Of a stretch of 64,000 nt of DNA, positions 34,974 through 46,759 are shown piece by piece (within the stretch, counting starts at the first letter, position 1; every line of letters starts with the position of its first letter). Both the position numbers and the translations under genes were made by a program. The notes below the pieces were generated by a model that worked only from the letters and a program-made list of their open reading frames with translations, had not been told where the DNA came from and made no database searches. The stretch spans positions 1,231,229,070 through 1,231,293,069 of the forward strand of contig CM062819.1 in NCBI GenBank assembly GCA_031772625.1, written 5' to 3'. Source of the stretch: Pinus tabuliformis. Taxonomy: Eukaryota; Streptophyta; Pinopsida; Pinales; Pinaceae.

Positions 34974-35583
34974 TTCCCATGATGCCCTGATTTCCTCCAA
35001 TCTCACAGTGCAATCGGCCTTTTCATTTTGAAGAATACACTCTCTCAAGTCATCATAGGAAGGGGATTCAAACCCAGGGGCAACAATAGCAATAGCATCA
35101 AACATAGGTTGGTAAAATGGATTATTTCTGGCAATGTTGAAGGGAATGTCACTCCATAGAAAACAACTACCCACCAGCTAGTCAGCGTCTTCCTTCTTTT
35201 TTTTAAGAGTTGATTGTGCACCAAGTGTGGTTCTAGGAACAAAAAAGGATGAGGAAGTTGTGGGGCTAATTGTAGAAGTTGACGCTGGAAAAAAAACCTC
35301 ACGGTCACCTACAACCACTCCACCCCTTTCCATTTGAATCTTCATAGCTTGTTAAGGTTGGTTTACTCCTTATCATCTAATGATTTGAGGGCAATACGGA
35401 TGAACTCTCGAGATGTGTTTGGGCAAATTCCTACATCATGTCTCAGTTTTTGTGCATGGTGGTATTTCAATCGAAATACTCCCCTGTCATATGCTTCCCA
35501 CATAACTTGTAACTCAAATTTTCTCTATCGAATCCCTCATCGGGTTCACCATATTCCCACATCGGGTCCAAATGTTTTGCCAT
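34974..35583 (-). pseudogene. hAT transposase 2, N-terminal part (BED finger, DUF659 start)
   Basis: Starts at ATG 35583 (MAKHLDPMWEYGEPDEGF), then the BED finger Cys pair region (YKLCGKH), continuing in another frame as FRLKYHHAQKLRHDVG. The shift is at a run of four C at 35481-35484, where one base seems lost. DUF659 begins with DIPFNIARNNPFYQPMFDA and SYDDLRECIL, and ends SWEHT at 34974. A TAG lies just before the IPFNIAR block. The protein continues at 26591. Confidence 0.85.
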
Positions 35584-36236
35584 GCTTATTGAATTCTTTA
35601 ATATAAAAGTGAACCTATGGCACAAGAAGAATTTGAAAACAAAAATCAGCATTTTGACAATAAAAGAACTGCCTCCACTCAATGAAACCATAATGGCAAG
35701 AAAACAAACTCTCGGCCCTAGCCAAATCATGGAAAATAAATTGGTGACTAAAACCCAAGGAAAAACAAAGAGAAAAAAAATCAAACAGGGCCAAATTTGA
35801 TGCCCATACCTGCAAATCCATGGCCTATTAAGGAAAGTTGGTCCACAATCTAATTTTCTTTGATTGGGATCCTAAATACCTCTGAATTGAGGCTTATGTG
35901 ATCCATATTGTGTATATTGTAAATTTTTCAAAAAAAATCACATGAGACTTTTTTAGTCGACGTGTTTCAAACCATCCATTGTGGTTTATCGTCAAAGGCA
36001 AATCTGGCATATGTTTAAATAGAGAGAGCACAATGTAGAGACCAATAATTATAACGGTTAGAATCTAACGACTAGATTTTAAAAATATTATAAATATGGT
36101 TGTTAGATTAATTACTAAAATATTTTAATATGATATTAAGTCAACAACTAACAATGACAATAAAAATAAAATAAAAATAGATTTCTTATCTATGGGATAA
36201 ACTTATAAATATATTTAATTTAATTTAATAAAATAG
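35584..36236. other. hAT 5' flank and A/T-rich sequence
   Basis: The left part is the hAT 5' region, where an N-terminal extension of the frame looks spurious. I see no sure terminal inverted repeat. From 36040 the base composition becomes strongly A/T. Confidence 0.4.
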
Positions 36237-36610
36237 AAATCATAACGGTCAAAAATCAAATAAAAGTCAAAATCATAATTAAAATCAAATAAAATTAAAA
36301 TTAAAATTATTTTTAATTTCAAATAAGATGATTTAAAAATTATAATAATAATAAATAAATTCTATTTTCATATAAATTGATTTCCAAAAGTAAAATTGAT
36401 TATTAAATTATAATAAAGGCCAAATAAATTAGAAATCATAACGGTTTAAAGAAAAAGGGTCAAAATGATAATTAAAATCAAATAAAAGTAAAATTAAAAA
36501 GATTTTTAATTTCAATAAGATGATTTAAAAATTATAATAATAATAATAATAAATTTTATTTTCATATAAATTGATTTTCAAAAGTAAAACTGATTATTAA
36601 ATAAATCAGA
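36237..36610. repeat. A/T-rich imperfect tandem repeat (two units of about 190 bp)
   Basis: Both units begin AAATCATAACGGT and share AAGATGATTTAAAAATTATA and TTTTCATATAAATTGATTT. They lie on the 3' side of the Penelope-like fragment and could be its 3' untranslated region. Confidence 0.7.
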
Positions 36611-36681
36611 TAAAAATAAAACAATTTAAAATTAAAATAATTTTTAACATCAAATAAAAATAAATAAATAAAAATTAAGAA

Positions 36682-36918
36682 GACCCAACAACTGTGAATC
36701 TTCCAACCATCATCTCTATTAAGATTATTAGGCTTTCTTTCAATTTTTATGGCTTCCCTAAACTTGCGGCAATGGAAATGACTAATCTTAGCAATGACTT
36801 GGGCCTCTTCAATGCAGAGGTGATGTTCAATTTTTCCCGCATGTTCTGCTAGAGCTGAGGATCGAGTTCTCCCATGTTTGATGTCAGTTGCGTGCTCATG
36901 AATCCTTTGTTGGATCAC
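36682..36918 (-). pseudogene. Penelope-like element GIY-YIG endonuclease, C-terminal half
   Basis: The 79-residue reading includes HEHATDIKHGRTRSSALAEH, then HHLCIEEAQVIAK, CRKFREAIKIE, and PNNLNRDDGWKIHSCWV. This order (EH..DIK.G, SALAEH, the charged FREAI.I helix, PNN.NRDDG) is that of the GIY-YIG endonuclease at the C terminus of Penelope-like retroelements. The helix Glu and the NLNRD Asn probably correspond to catalytic positions. The GIY...YIG half and the reverse transcriptase are missing; similarity stops at 36918, just before a copia-like element. Elements of this class are known from conifers (Dryad). The fragment is open but too short to work. Confidence 0.8.
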
Positions 36919-38560
36919 CTTTGTAATAGCGGGAGCTATAGAAAACTTAATAAGAATCCCTTGAAGAAGATCTCCAAAACTGTGGCTCTAGCTATCAAAT
37001 CCTTCTATCCTCAAGAAGTATCGGTCTTAGATGCTTACCCAATCCTTCATTCTTTCTTCTTGAAGTGACGATAAGAATGATGTGTCTATCTCTCCCTCTC
37101 AACTAGGGAGGATCTACTCATTCCTGTAAATGAAAGGAATATACTCAAGCTCCCTCTTAACTAGGGACTTGTTTCCAACAACAGCGATCTATTCTTTCGT
37201 GGAGATCCTATCAGCGGCTTGTAGGGCTCCTCTTTCTATATCATCATGTCATGAATAAACTTCAACTTCTACATCATGGAGCTATCTTCTTCCATAACTA
37301 CTTCGTAGGGCTTCGACCATCTTCTACATCACTTTCCCTTTTTTTTCAACGAAGCATAGTGTTGAACCAAGTAATGCTAGTCATGTCATCCTTCTTTTCA
37401 TCAGAAAGTGACCTTCTTTGTCATCATCTAGTTATACTTCATACTGCTACCTCTTCCAAGTCATGTTCTTTTCAAAGTCATCCATCCAAATTTATGTGCA
37501 ATAGTTCTAGAAGTAGTTTTACAACTTTGTGCCTAGTAGCCCTTTTTCAATCCAACCAAATGGTTGCTTACAAAAAAACAAAAGTGAACTTCAAAAATAG
37601 AATTACCTCTTTATGATGGCCCATTGACAAGATACCTGTTTCTACGACATCAACATCCTTTTCTATACGAATTCATCTCCAAGGCTTCCATTATCGAGAT
37701 TCTCTTTCTTCATCATACTTATCGGGGCCTTCATTATTTCTTCATGCAGATGTCATAACCAATCCTTCTTTACATTAGAGGTTGATTATCCATATCATCT
37801 ATGCAGTTGTATTTTTACGAACTCTTCTTTCAACTTCTTCACGTACTGCTTCTTCGGGATCTCTATACATAGCTCCTTCTGCATTTTCCTATCTTCTCAT
37901 ATTCTTAAGGAAGTCATATAATGTTGATTCTATCATGTCATCATGTAGAAGAGTTCAAGGCATATTGTGTTTATGCCTTCATGTATCATCCATAAGGAAG
38001 AGTTCCTTCTTCTTTAATCATGCTCATGAGATAGAGCATTTCAATCATTTTCTTCTGTAACAAAGTGAAGACATGACTTTGTCTATCTATGAAAAAAATT
38101 ACCAAATTTATGCATACCTCTTCCCTCATGTAGTCATCTAGACTTCCTTTAGCAACTTCCTCTTGCTTGAATATGGAAAAATATTTCAACTAAATTATCA
38201 TGCTGCATTTTTCTATCATCGTACCTTCATTCTTCCAAACTATGGATCACACACTAGGTGGAATGTGGACTATCTATGTAACGCTTGCTTCTTTAAGTAG
38301 AGATGAATCTTTCTAACAAAGATTCTAATGGAGGATCTTTGATGATCCTTTTCTGCAAATGCTTCTTTCTGATGATGATGTGTGATGAGTTTTGATCTTC
38401 CTATCTTGCTAGATCACTGCTTCAAATTGCAAACCAGCTATTTATGCCATCCCTTTATGCTTCTAATGATGATGTCATCTCAAAAATGCTTCAATGCATC
38501 CTACCATAACTGTGATGCTTTCTACCATAACTGAAAATGAACTTAATATGTGAGAGACCT

Positions 38561-39256
38561 TTAGTAGTAGATGTCTTTAACTTCTTCCTTCTTTGATTTC
38601 TTTTCTAGTTCTTCTACTTCTTCAGTGACATGGGCTTCACTTCTTTCTTTCCTTTTCTTGTTGCCCTTCTTGAGTTTAGGAAAATTCCTCTTGTAGTGCC
38701 CATATTCATTACATTCATAACATTGATTTTTTGACATGTCAATTTTCTTTTGAAATTTCTTTCGAGACTCAAACTTCCCAAACTTTCCTTTCTTCCGTGA
38801 CATAGTTGTAAATGCTTGAGACTATTCATTAGATTCAACGGCATCCTTTGCTTTTAATCTTGATTCTTCAATTTTGCATAATGCCCATAAATCACTGAAT
38901 GGTGTAGCTTCCTTCTTTGCATAGATGCTTGATACAAAGTTGCCCCATTCATTTAGTAGTGCATTGAGTACACAAGTGGTCATCTCTGGATCTGACATTG
39001 TTTCTCCTAGCTCTTGTAGTTGATCTTTAATTTGTGATATCTTCATGAGATATAAAGCTACCCCTTCTTCCTTTATTACTTTCATTTTGTATAATTCAGT
39101 TCTCAAGGATATTATTTCCCCAGTTGTACTTACAGAGTACAGATCTACTAATTTGTCATAGATCTCTTTTGATGACTTCAATTTTGCTACAAAGGGAATG
39201 AGAGAATCCTTGATAGATTCAATGAGGATTCTTTGAGCCCTTATTTCTCCTTTCAT
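38561..39256 (-). pseudogene. gag: Copia gag with damaged zinc knuckle
   Basis: Two open segments in minus order: 39256-38822 (RAQRILIESIKDSLIPFVAK, VIKEEGVALYLMKISQIKDQ, VLNALLNEWGNFVS) is the gag core; 38803-38561 carries KNQCYECNEYGHYKRNF, a CCHC knuckle in which the last Cys is Phe. A stop (VESNE*) and a few residues separate them. The stop and the Phe suggest decay. The N terminus beyond 39256 is less clear, though a related start is at 50447. Confidence 0.75.
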
Positions 39257-39879
39257 ATATTTTGATCATGCTTGAGCCTGATCTTAAGGAGGTTTGGTGA
39301 TGGAGCCCATAACATAAGCAAAAACTTCATTTTTGTGAGAATCAAATCTATTATCTTCTTCCATGCAAAGTAGTTTGATGTCCCAACAAGTTTATTGTTC
39401 TCCTTGCGAAAGTAGTCATTTGATTTGTAAATTGAGGCATGAATAAAAAATACTTACTTGTCAAATGAGTATGCCCCCTTGATGATGGTGCCTTTCACTA
39501 GAGTAGTTGTTCTTTTTCAAGATGAGGGAGAGATGTTCTTCTTCCTTCAAAATGCTTGAGGTGTGATCTTTTTCTTCAATATGAGGGAGATCACTTTGAT
39601 TCCTTTGATGATTATGAAGTGCTCTTCTTGCTTCCTTTGGATGATGATGTAGAATGTGGGAGGCTTCCCAAGATGCTTCAAATGTGTAGAGTCCTTTCTC
39701 TGAGATGGAGGCAGGGTCTTTGAGGTATCTTTTCTTCTTCCAAGAGTTCTTCCTTCAAAATGATAAGGTCTTTGTGATGTGATGACTAGATCTTCTTGAT
39801 GCTCTTCCTCTTATATTCGGCCCTTATGTATCCTTTTTTCAATTGAGTGATCTTCAAGCTGCATTTCCTTGTCACCTTA

Positions 39880-39891
39880 GGTTTGATACCA
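39880..39891 (-). other. Degenerate primer binding site of element A
   Basis: The minus strand reads TGGTATCAAAC, the initiator-Met site with changes, abutting the LTR at 39892. Confidence 0.6.
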
Positions 39892-40654
39892 TGTTGAGTA
39901 ATCTAGGGCAGCTAGATTAGGTGTAATTTCTCTTTACTTTAATAATTGTTTGTGATGTTCTTTTACTTCAACTTGATGTACTTATAATTTGTTTCTTCTT
40001 ATCTTGATTATTATGGTGTTCTTATCATCAAACAACAACCAAAACATGAAGATCAAGACAATAAATAGATACAAGATATAGGTCTTATTTGGAGATCTAA
40101 AATTTCATCCTTGTAGCTGCAAAAACCCTAGCTTCTTCTTCGCACATGTGAGAGAATAGAGACAAGTTTTGGAGTTTAGACTTCTTCCTTAGATATTCCT
40201 TCCTTTTTTGCTTGCCTTTTGGTCTTCTAGATGTGTTTCAATGAACTTGCTTGATGGTCCTTCCAAATGAGGTCGAATGCTTTATATTTATACCTTTCCT
40301 TGGAGCTCGAATAGCCCTAAACAGGGTCAACTTCTTCTTTGCGGGTCAACTTTTTCTCTGCAGGTCGACTTGGTCTTGGAGGGATATTTTGACTCAAAAT
40401 AAGTTTTATTGACTTGTTACAAGATGCCCAATAGGGTCTATTACATATGACAATGACTCTTTTGACTTTATACAATGATGACAAATCCTAGAAGCACACA
40501 ATGGGTGCTTTGACCTAAAAAAAAATTGACCATAAGCATGAAACCCCATGCTTTATAAAATGATAATAATAATTTTCTCTCTTTTACATCAAATATATAA
40601 AATCAATAATAGATGAGATATTATGAACACTGAACCTAGTTACACATTTCAACA
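39892..40654 (-). repeat. 5' LTR of element A (763 bp)
   Basis: Starts TGTTGAGTAATCTAGGGCAG and ends CTAGTTACACATTTCAACA. Both ends match the reverse complement of the LTR at 53317-54451. Beyond 40654 the chromovirus gag frame starts at once, so the element was inserted in, or joined to, that element. Confidence 0.85.
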
Positions 40655-41108
40655 GTTTGGAGGCACTTACATTTCAGAGTTTCAGAGGTTAGCAGTCATG
40701 GTCACAGATATCTCAGAGACCAGATTGGTCATGCAATTTGTAGAGGGGTTGTCAAAAACTCTACATGGAGAGATCAAAGGCTTTGAACCCACCACTCTTC
40801 GTGTGGCAATTAACAAGACTAGGGACTTGCATGATGCCGCTTCTAAAAATAAATTCACTCCTAAACCCACCTTCCCTCAAAAAAGTAAAGAAGTCAAGCC
40901 CTTTCAAAAGGAGTGGACTAGGAAACTGAAGGTGGATGAGGAGACTAGGAAGGAGTTAAGAAAGAAGAAGCTTTGTTTCAGTTGTCAGGAGCCTTGGCCA
41001 CTAGGGCACAAGTGTGCAGGTAAGGACAAGGCGGACAAGGCTCACTATATTGAAGTGTACTCGAAGAGTGACAATGATGATGCAGATGAGGAGTCAGTGC
41101 AGGGATAG
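40655..41108 (+). pseudogene. gag: Chromovirus gag, C-terminal part
   Basis: Reads FGGTYISEFQRLAVMVTDI, then VMQFVEGLSKTLHGEIKGF, then a basic linker and the zinc knuckle LCFSCQEPWPLGHKC. The N terminus is lost at the LTR junction at 40654. The surviving frame is open to a TAG at 41106-41108. Confidence 0.8.
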
Positions 41109-41171
41109 ATACAGAGACAAGTACATGGACAGATGCACCAGACAGTTGGAGGTGAGTCATGATGACAACTA

Positions 41172-41609
41172 CCGAGTTGTAAATGATACCATTTACTATA
41201 AAAACTGAATCTATCTTGTATCGGAATAACATCTCAAGGAGAGAGTCATGCAAGCAGCGCACAACTCAACCTTAGCGGGGCATCAAGTGTACATGAAGAC
41301 CTACAGGAAAATTAGGGAGGGATTCACATGGAAAGACCTCAAGATTGACGTGTTAAGGTTCATGAAGGAGTGCAGCGCTTGCCAGCAAAACCGAGTTGTA
41401 AATGATATCATTTACTATAAAAATTGAATCTATCTCGTATCAGAATAACATCTCAAGGAGAGAGTCATGCAAGCAGCTCACAACTCAACCTTAGCGGGGC
41501 ATCAGGTGTACATGAAGACCTGCAGGAAAATTAGGGAGGGATTCACATGGAAAGACCTCAAGATTGACGTGTTAAGGTTCGTGAAGAGTGCAGCGCTTGC
41601 CAGCAAAAC
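41172..41609. repeat. 219-bp tandem duplication (two units)
   Basis: Units 41172-41390 and 41391-41609 repeat the integrase N-terminal region (LAGHQVYMKTYRKIREGF, CSACQQN). They differ at few positions, plus a short deletion in unit 2 near 41586. The junction shares ACC. Confidence 0.9.
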
Positions 41610-42759
41610 CAAGCAGAACACACTCATCCAGCAGGTTTAGTGCAATCGCTCCCTATTCCAGAGCAGAAGTGGGAGAGCATTTCCATGGACTTCATCATTG
41701 GGTTACCTCTAGCACAGGAAAAGATTGTATATATGTGGTGGTAGATCGGCTCACAAAATTCAACAGCACAAGTGGCCAAGCTCTTTTTCAAAGTCGTCCT
41801 CAGATTACATGGGTTGTCGAAGACCATTGTCAATGATAAGGATAGTAGGTTCATGGTCAGCTTCTAACAAGAGCTATTCAAATTTCAGACTTGTGGGGAC
41901 CAAGCTAACACCGAGCACCAATTACCACCCACAAACTAATGGACAAATAGAGATAATCAACAAATGGTTGGAGGGCTATCTCCAAAATTATGTGACTGGC
42001 CAGCAAAAGGCATAGGTATAATGGTTGCACCTAGGGGAGCATTGCTACAACACCACTTTTCACATGTCCATCGGCATGACTCCCTACAAAGCGTTATATG
42101 GGTATGATGCCCCAACATTTACAGATAGGATATTTGGGGATAGTCAAGGACCTCTAGCCAAGGATTGGATTCAGGAAAGCCAAGATATTTTAAAGGTCCT
42201 CAAGGACAACATACACATGTCTCGGAATCAACAGAAAGTATATGCAGACAAGCACATATTGGAGCGCAATTTTGAAGTGGGAGATATGGTGTACCTTTGT
42301 CTTCAACCCCACAGACAGTCTTCACTCAAAACAAAGGGGGCAGAAAAGTTAAAACCCAGATTCTATGGGCCATTCAGAATCTTGAAACGAGTAGGAGAAG
42401 TGGCCTATGAACTTGAGCTTCCTAAAGGATGTAAGATTCATAATGTTATCCATGTCTTGTGCCTTAAAAAGGCCCTAGGACAACATATTGTCACTTCCAC
42501 TGAAGTCCCACCATTGGACGAAGAAGGGGAGTTGATCTTGGTTCCAAAGAAGATCCTAGAAACAAGGGAGAGGAAGTTGCGGAGTAGAACAGTGAAGGAG
42601 TACGTAGTAAAATGGAAGGATTTCCCTGACACCGCCTGGGAAGGTGCGCAGGTGCAACATCCTAAGTTGAAATTGCTTGACAACAAGCAAATCTTGGGTG
42701 GGGAGAACTGTAATATCCCCGACCACTTACGAAGCTTATATCAGAGTCTGCTAGCCTAA
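41200..42759 (+). pseudogene. pol: Chromovirus integrase and chromodomain
   Basis: Integrase zinc region in the tandem repeat; core near 41660-42010 ([45 protein letters not shown]) with stops and frameshifts. From 42025 to 42759 an open frame carries the integrase C-terminal part (LYGYDAPTFTD, PRFYGPFRILKRVGEVAYEL) and a chromodomain (ILETRERKLRSRTVKEYVVKWK, WEGA). Such chromodomains direct insertion by binding histone marks. The frame runs past the polypurine tract into the LTR, stopping at 42757-42759. Confidence 0.85.
42695..42708 (+). other. Polypurine tract of the chromovirus
   Basis: TGGGTGGGGAGAAC sits directly before the LTR start TGTAATATCCCC at 42709. It lies inside the chromodomain reading frame. 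Confidence 0.75.
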
Positions 42760-43999
42760 CATGGTTCCTATAGGCTAAAGCATGGAAAAAATTAATAAGG
42801 GGACTTAATTCGCCTAGCGAAACATTATAAAAGTCTAAGGGGTGAAACGGGGACATTTCCTAGGCAATCAAAAAGTCACTTTAACTTTGTAAAGTGAAAA
42901 TATTATAAAGTGACTTTGTGAAAGTTAAAAGGGCAAAGGGGAAGGCTGGAGCGAGAGGGGTAATTCTATGCCCCGACAAAAACATGGCTTCCCTGTCATG
43001 GAAACAGTGTCGGAGATTCTTCTAATAACTCTTCGGGGGCATTGAGGCATGAAATAGAGCAAATGATATATCGCATAAGAGGGCAAATCATCTTTGAAGC
43101 TAGGTCCCATTTCTCTCTTGTGATGAGCCAGTTAGAAAGTCTAAGGAACAATATGGAAATAGTGTAGGCCACCTCGAATGTAATTATGACAATGATTGAG
43201 AACCTAGACCGAGGAAAAGGTGGAAATATCAGTTGTCTTTGTCTTGAAAGAGGCATTTAGGCTTGGGGAGGTTGGTGATAATGAACAAGGCAGAGGCGCT
43301 CAGGACGCTCCTGCTCAGGAGAATATGGTTCACCTAGACATTCAACAAGTGGTTGCGCAGCTAGAACCGGAGGATGCAGGGCCATCAGCAGAAGTCGAGG
43401 CAGTAGAGATGGATGAAACTAGACAGCATGCGCCAGATGATGCAGATTAGTTAGTTAATTTATATAGTTTTTAATGCTATGCAAGTATGTAAAGTTTAAT
43501 GGGGTCTTTTGGCGATTATATAAGAACAATGTAGTAGAAGAAATAGGCAATAAAACCCTGAATATCTTATGCCTATGGCCAGAGAAATTTTGCAGAGATA
43601 TGGACTTGATGTTGCTTCTGATTGTATTGGTTTTGGCCAGAATCCAGTTTTGTTAATAGAAATATAACTGTTATTTATAAATTAAGAGCAAAAAAAATTA
43701 AAAGGGTAAAATGGCGGGAAAAGTGGCCATAAGTTAATAAAAGAGAAAAAATTAGGAGACTCTCCACACCATTCACTTGTGTTTTTAAGAAAAGAGTTCT
43801 TGGAGAGTTTTTGGAAAGGAGTTTAGGATTTGGGAAACCCTAACCGCCATAGCTAGTTTCAGTGTTGAAACTATACACTCTAACTGATTCAAGGAGTGGA
43901 ATCACTCAGATTTCACCGTCGGGATTCAAAGGAAAAGTTGATCTACAGGAGATATTAATCTGGAAGAGGTTTTATCAGTTAATGCATCTCTAATATGGT
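42709..43999 (+). repeat. 3' LTR of the chromovirus (start certain, end not found)
   Basis: Begins TGTAATATCCCCGACC. U3-like sequence follows with repeated AAAGTGAC words at 42880-42920. Bases 43730-43960 look like a leader with GAGACTCTCCACACC. The small ORFs here are not recognised. Confidence 0.55.
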
Positions 44000-45387
44000 T
44001 TTTCTCAACATTTATGGACAGGTTGTTCATACTCATTAAAATATGAAGACTCCGGGTTCAAGGAATACAACAAGATTCACTGCCATTCCAAACTAAGATT
44101 ACCTCCAAAATAGTGGGAAGATGTTTAGAGCTGAATAAGGGTTGAGTTTTCCATGCATTGAAGTCGAGTAGCCTTTATTTGTGTTGCTAGTCATTCTCCT
44201 TAGCAACTAATGTGAAGTCCTGGTATAAGGGACAAGTTCCCCTGGATCGAAAGGATGTATGCTTAACTTTTTGTGGCTAAGGTCGAGTATTATCCACATG
44301 GTTGAGTTTTGTCAAAAAGGAAGCATGTGTTTCACTGTGGAGAAAAGGAAATGAGCTACCATCATTTTTGTTGGTTGTGTTACAAGTGTGTATCTGGACG
44401 GGGAAAGTTCAAATCTCTTTATGGATGAGTTCTATCACATTATGTCCTAAGCCTAGTATTATATATACATTCATCAGCTCGTGGAGTGCCTCCTTGCATG
44501 GTTTGAACCTATGTATCTTATTGGACTGGATGTGTGGTATCACCAAAGGAGTCTGAAGTGTAGCTTATTCTTGGGCAGTGTATCACTAGATCTAAGTGCT
44601 CGAATATTATTTCAAGGGACCATGTTATATACTTATGTTAGCAACCATTCCATATCAAGTTCCTTTCATGAATTTTCAATGCATTGTATACTTACTCAAC
44701 TGGCCATGAAGCTCTTTATTAAGTGATGACATTTTATATGCATTATGAGTTTTAATATATTGAAAGGAGACTTGGACAGTGAATGCACAAAGAGTTATTT
44801 TAGATTGTTTCCAATTTGATATTGTCGTGTGTCTAACATATGTAAATTTCTGAGCATTAAATATATCAGTTTAACCTCTTTGAATGCTTCATCTTGGGTG
44901 GATGTTGTTTGTTGTGCCTATTTACTGGAGTTAGATTGTGAGAATGCACCTACAATATTATGTAACCAAACCTTGACGAAAGGCATCACTGAAAACTTTA
45001 AATACTAACTCAGAAATTTATTGAAAATTTGAGGATTTTCCAAAAGGGAATTCTATAGATAACATTTGAAGCAATGGGGTGGTAAGGCTCAATAACTTTA
45101 ACCCTATTTTACCTTCATCGGTTCCACCAAATGGTAATTTTCTACGAAGAATCTGTGGAGGTTTTCCCCTGAAAGAGTGATTGTTCCAAGATGGTTTAGC
45201 TAGGTTAAATCTTCAGTGGCTCGAGCTTTTCTTTTCAACATGGATCATTGATGGAGGAGTTTCGACAGATGTTGGAGATGATTTTTTTGTGGCTCAAGGA
45301 ACCCTAATTTCTAAACAATGTGAGGTGTCACAAGCATGAAGGAAGGAATTTCCCATGGCAGTGCACTAGGGTTCCCCTGAGCTGAAT
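44000..45387. other. No recognisable gene
   Basis: Probably the rest of a long gypsy LTR and the 5' untranslated region of the LINE. No family motif was seen in the short ORFs. Confidence 0.35.
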
Positions 45388-46330
45388 GTGGCTGAAACCC
45401 TAGGTGGATGTGTGCAAAAAGGAGTGGCTTCAAGTGGCATTTTCGTCGGAGCACAAGCCCAGGGAGTTGCGCTAGCTTTGTCAGGTGGAACTTCTTTAAG
45501 TGGTGGGGGTTCAGGTGAACAGCAGGCCGAAACTATCAAGGATTATGAAACCCTAAACACAGAGCAGCAAGAGGATGTTACGCTTCGATCGTTGGTTGAT
45601 AAGGCTATTAAAACTGGACATGGGGAGGCGTTCAAGGTGAGAGTGAAAAGGAAGAAAGGGAAGTGTATCCGTCTAAAGGCAAAAGATAGAAATATGGCGC
45701 TCAGCGAGGACATACAGTTCGACTCAATGATGGAAGTGTCAGAATACTAACACGATCTGGTCAGTAAAGCAACAGGATATTCTTTTGAACCGAAGGAAAT
45801 ATGTGAATGGATTAAGAATATGTGGTATGCTTTCCGACAAAGGAGGTCGAAGTTGTCATGCTAGTTTGGGGAGTGTCTTGGGTCTTGGACACAAATTGGA
45901 GTACTGACTCATTCTCGGTGCTTTTGAAACAATGGAAACCTTTGTTCAATGCGTGGAGTGAACAGCTGGAGGTTGTGCCTATTTGGGTGAAGCTTCCATG
46001 GCTCCCCACTCAATTATGGACTTGAGATATTTTTCGTGCAATCAACAACAAGTTGGGGGAATTTTTGGGAGAAAATATGTCTATCAGGACAACGCGGCTT
46101 AGGAAAATTGCTAGGATCTTGGTAAGGCTGGACCCTCGAGAGGGCTTGTTTGCAAATATAAATCTTATGTTAGAGGTCTAAGTTATCTCCAACAAATTGA
46201 CTATGAGGACTTACCCTTTCGTTGTTTTCAGTTCCATAGACAAGGCCACTTGGTACGGGACTGTCTTCTGGGTGCGAGGGGGAAGAGACGGCCAAGCTCT
46301 CGACCAGAAGATAAGTCCAATTGTAGCCAG
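45388..46330 (+). pseudogene. LINE ORF1 (DUF4283 and CCHC knuckle), broken
   Basis: An open N-terminal stretch (45388-45750) is followed by frameshifted pieces: VPIWVKLPWLPTQLW, NNKLGEFLGENMSIR, and LDPREGLFANINLML, typical of plant L1 ORF1 proteins that bind LINE RNA. A knuckle-like FRCFQFHRQGHLVRDC has Phe where the second Cys belongs. Alone the N-terminal ORF could be mistaken for a host gene. Confidence 0.75.
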
Positions 46331-46759
46331 ATGACAAGTTAGTACAAAACATTATGGGAAATTTCAGGCAGGAGGTGACAGAGAAGACTATGCTTCAGAA
46401 GGAAATTCTTGTGGACCAAGAGGCAAACAAGTGTACAGGGGCAGAAGACAAGCGGGAGGATTAGTCGAAAGAGCGAAAGACTAGCAACAACAAAGTTCAG
46501 TCTTCTCCTCTCGCAAGTACTTCTGTTTATCCCTCCCTTGCTCTGTATCTCAATCGAATGTTGCATCTTCTTTAGTATCAAAGCATGGTCCTTCCAAGCT
46601 TGTTTTATTGCTTGTATCTCATCCATTTTGGGATCGCCTTTTGAGGTCCTCGATAGCACAATCATGACCACTTCCCCTGTGCATCCCCCTTCCCCTCCCT
46701 CAAATGTGATTGATTTCATCCCTTCTGTGGGCCCCCACTGTAATCTTAGGCCTAGAACT

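Larger units (their letters stand above)
36925..40654 (-). mobile_element. Gag-only copia-like element A (5' LTR, gag, non-coding)
   Basis: Minus-strand element with 5' LTR 39892-40654, a weak primer site, leader, gag 38561-39256 and about 1.6 kb without pol. The non-coding part (36930-37200) matches the reverse complement of 52760-53010 in element C, including the polypurine-like CCTAGTTAAGAGGGAG. No 3' LTR remains, since the left side ends against the Penelope-like fragment. Both A and C lack RT and integrase, so the family looks non-autonomous. Confidence 0.65.
40655..43999 (+). mobile_element. Ty3/gypsy chromovirus, internally deleted
   Basis: Plus-strand gag (40655-41108) is followed almost directly by integrase (from about 41200), so protease, RT and RNase H have been deleted. 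Integrase, a C-terminal chromodomain, a polypurine tract and a 3' LTR start at 42709 follow. The TGTAATATCCC LTR start and the gag and chromodomain types suggest a Tekay/Del-like lineage. The LTR's right end was not found, so the limit is arbitrary. Confidence 0.75.

Noticed and set aside
45388..45750. Open frame of 120 codons that looks like a host gene
   Set aside because: Sequence just downstream matches LINE ORF1 (DUF4283 and knuckle), so it is the N terminus of that ORF.
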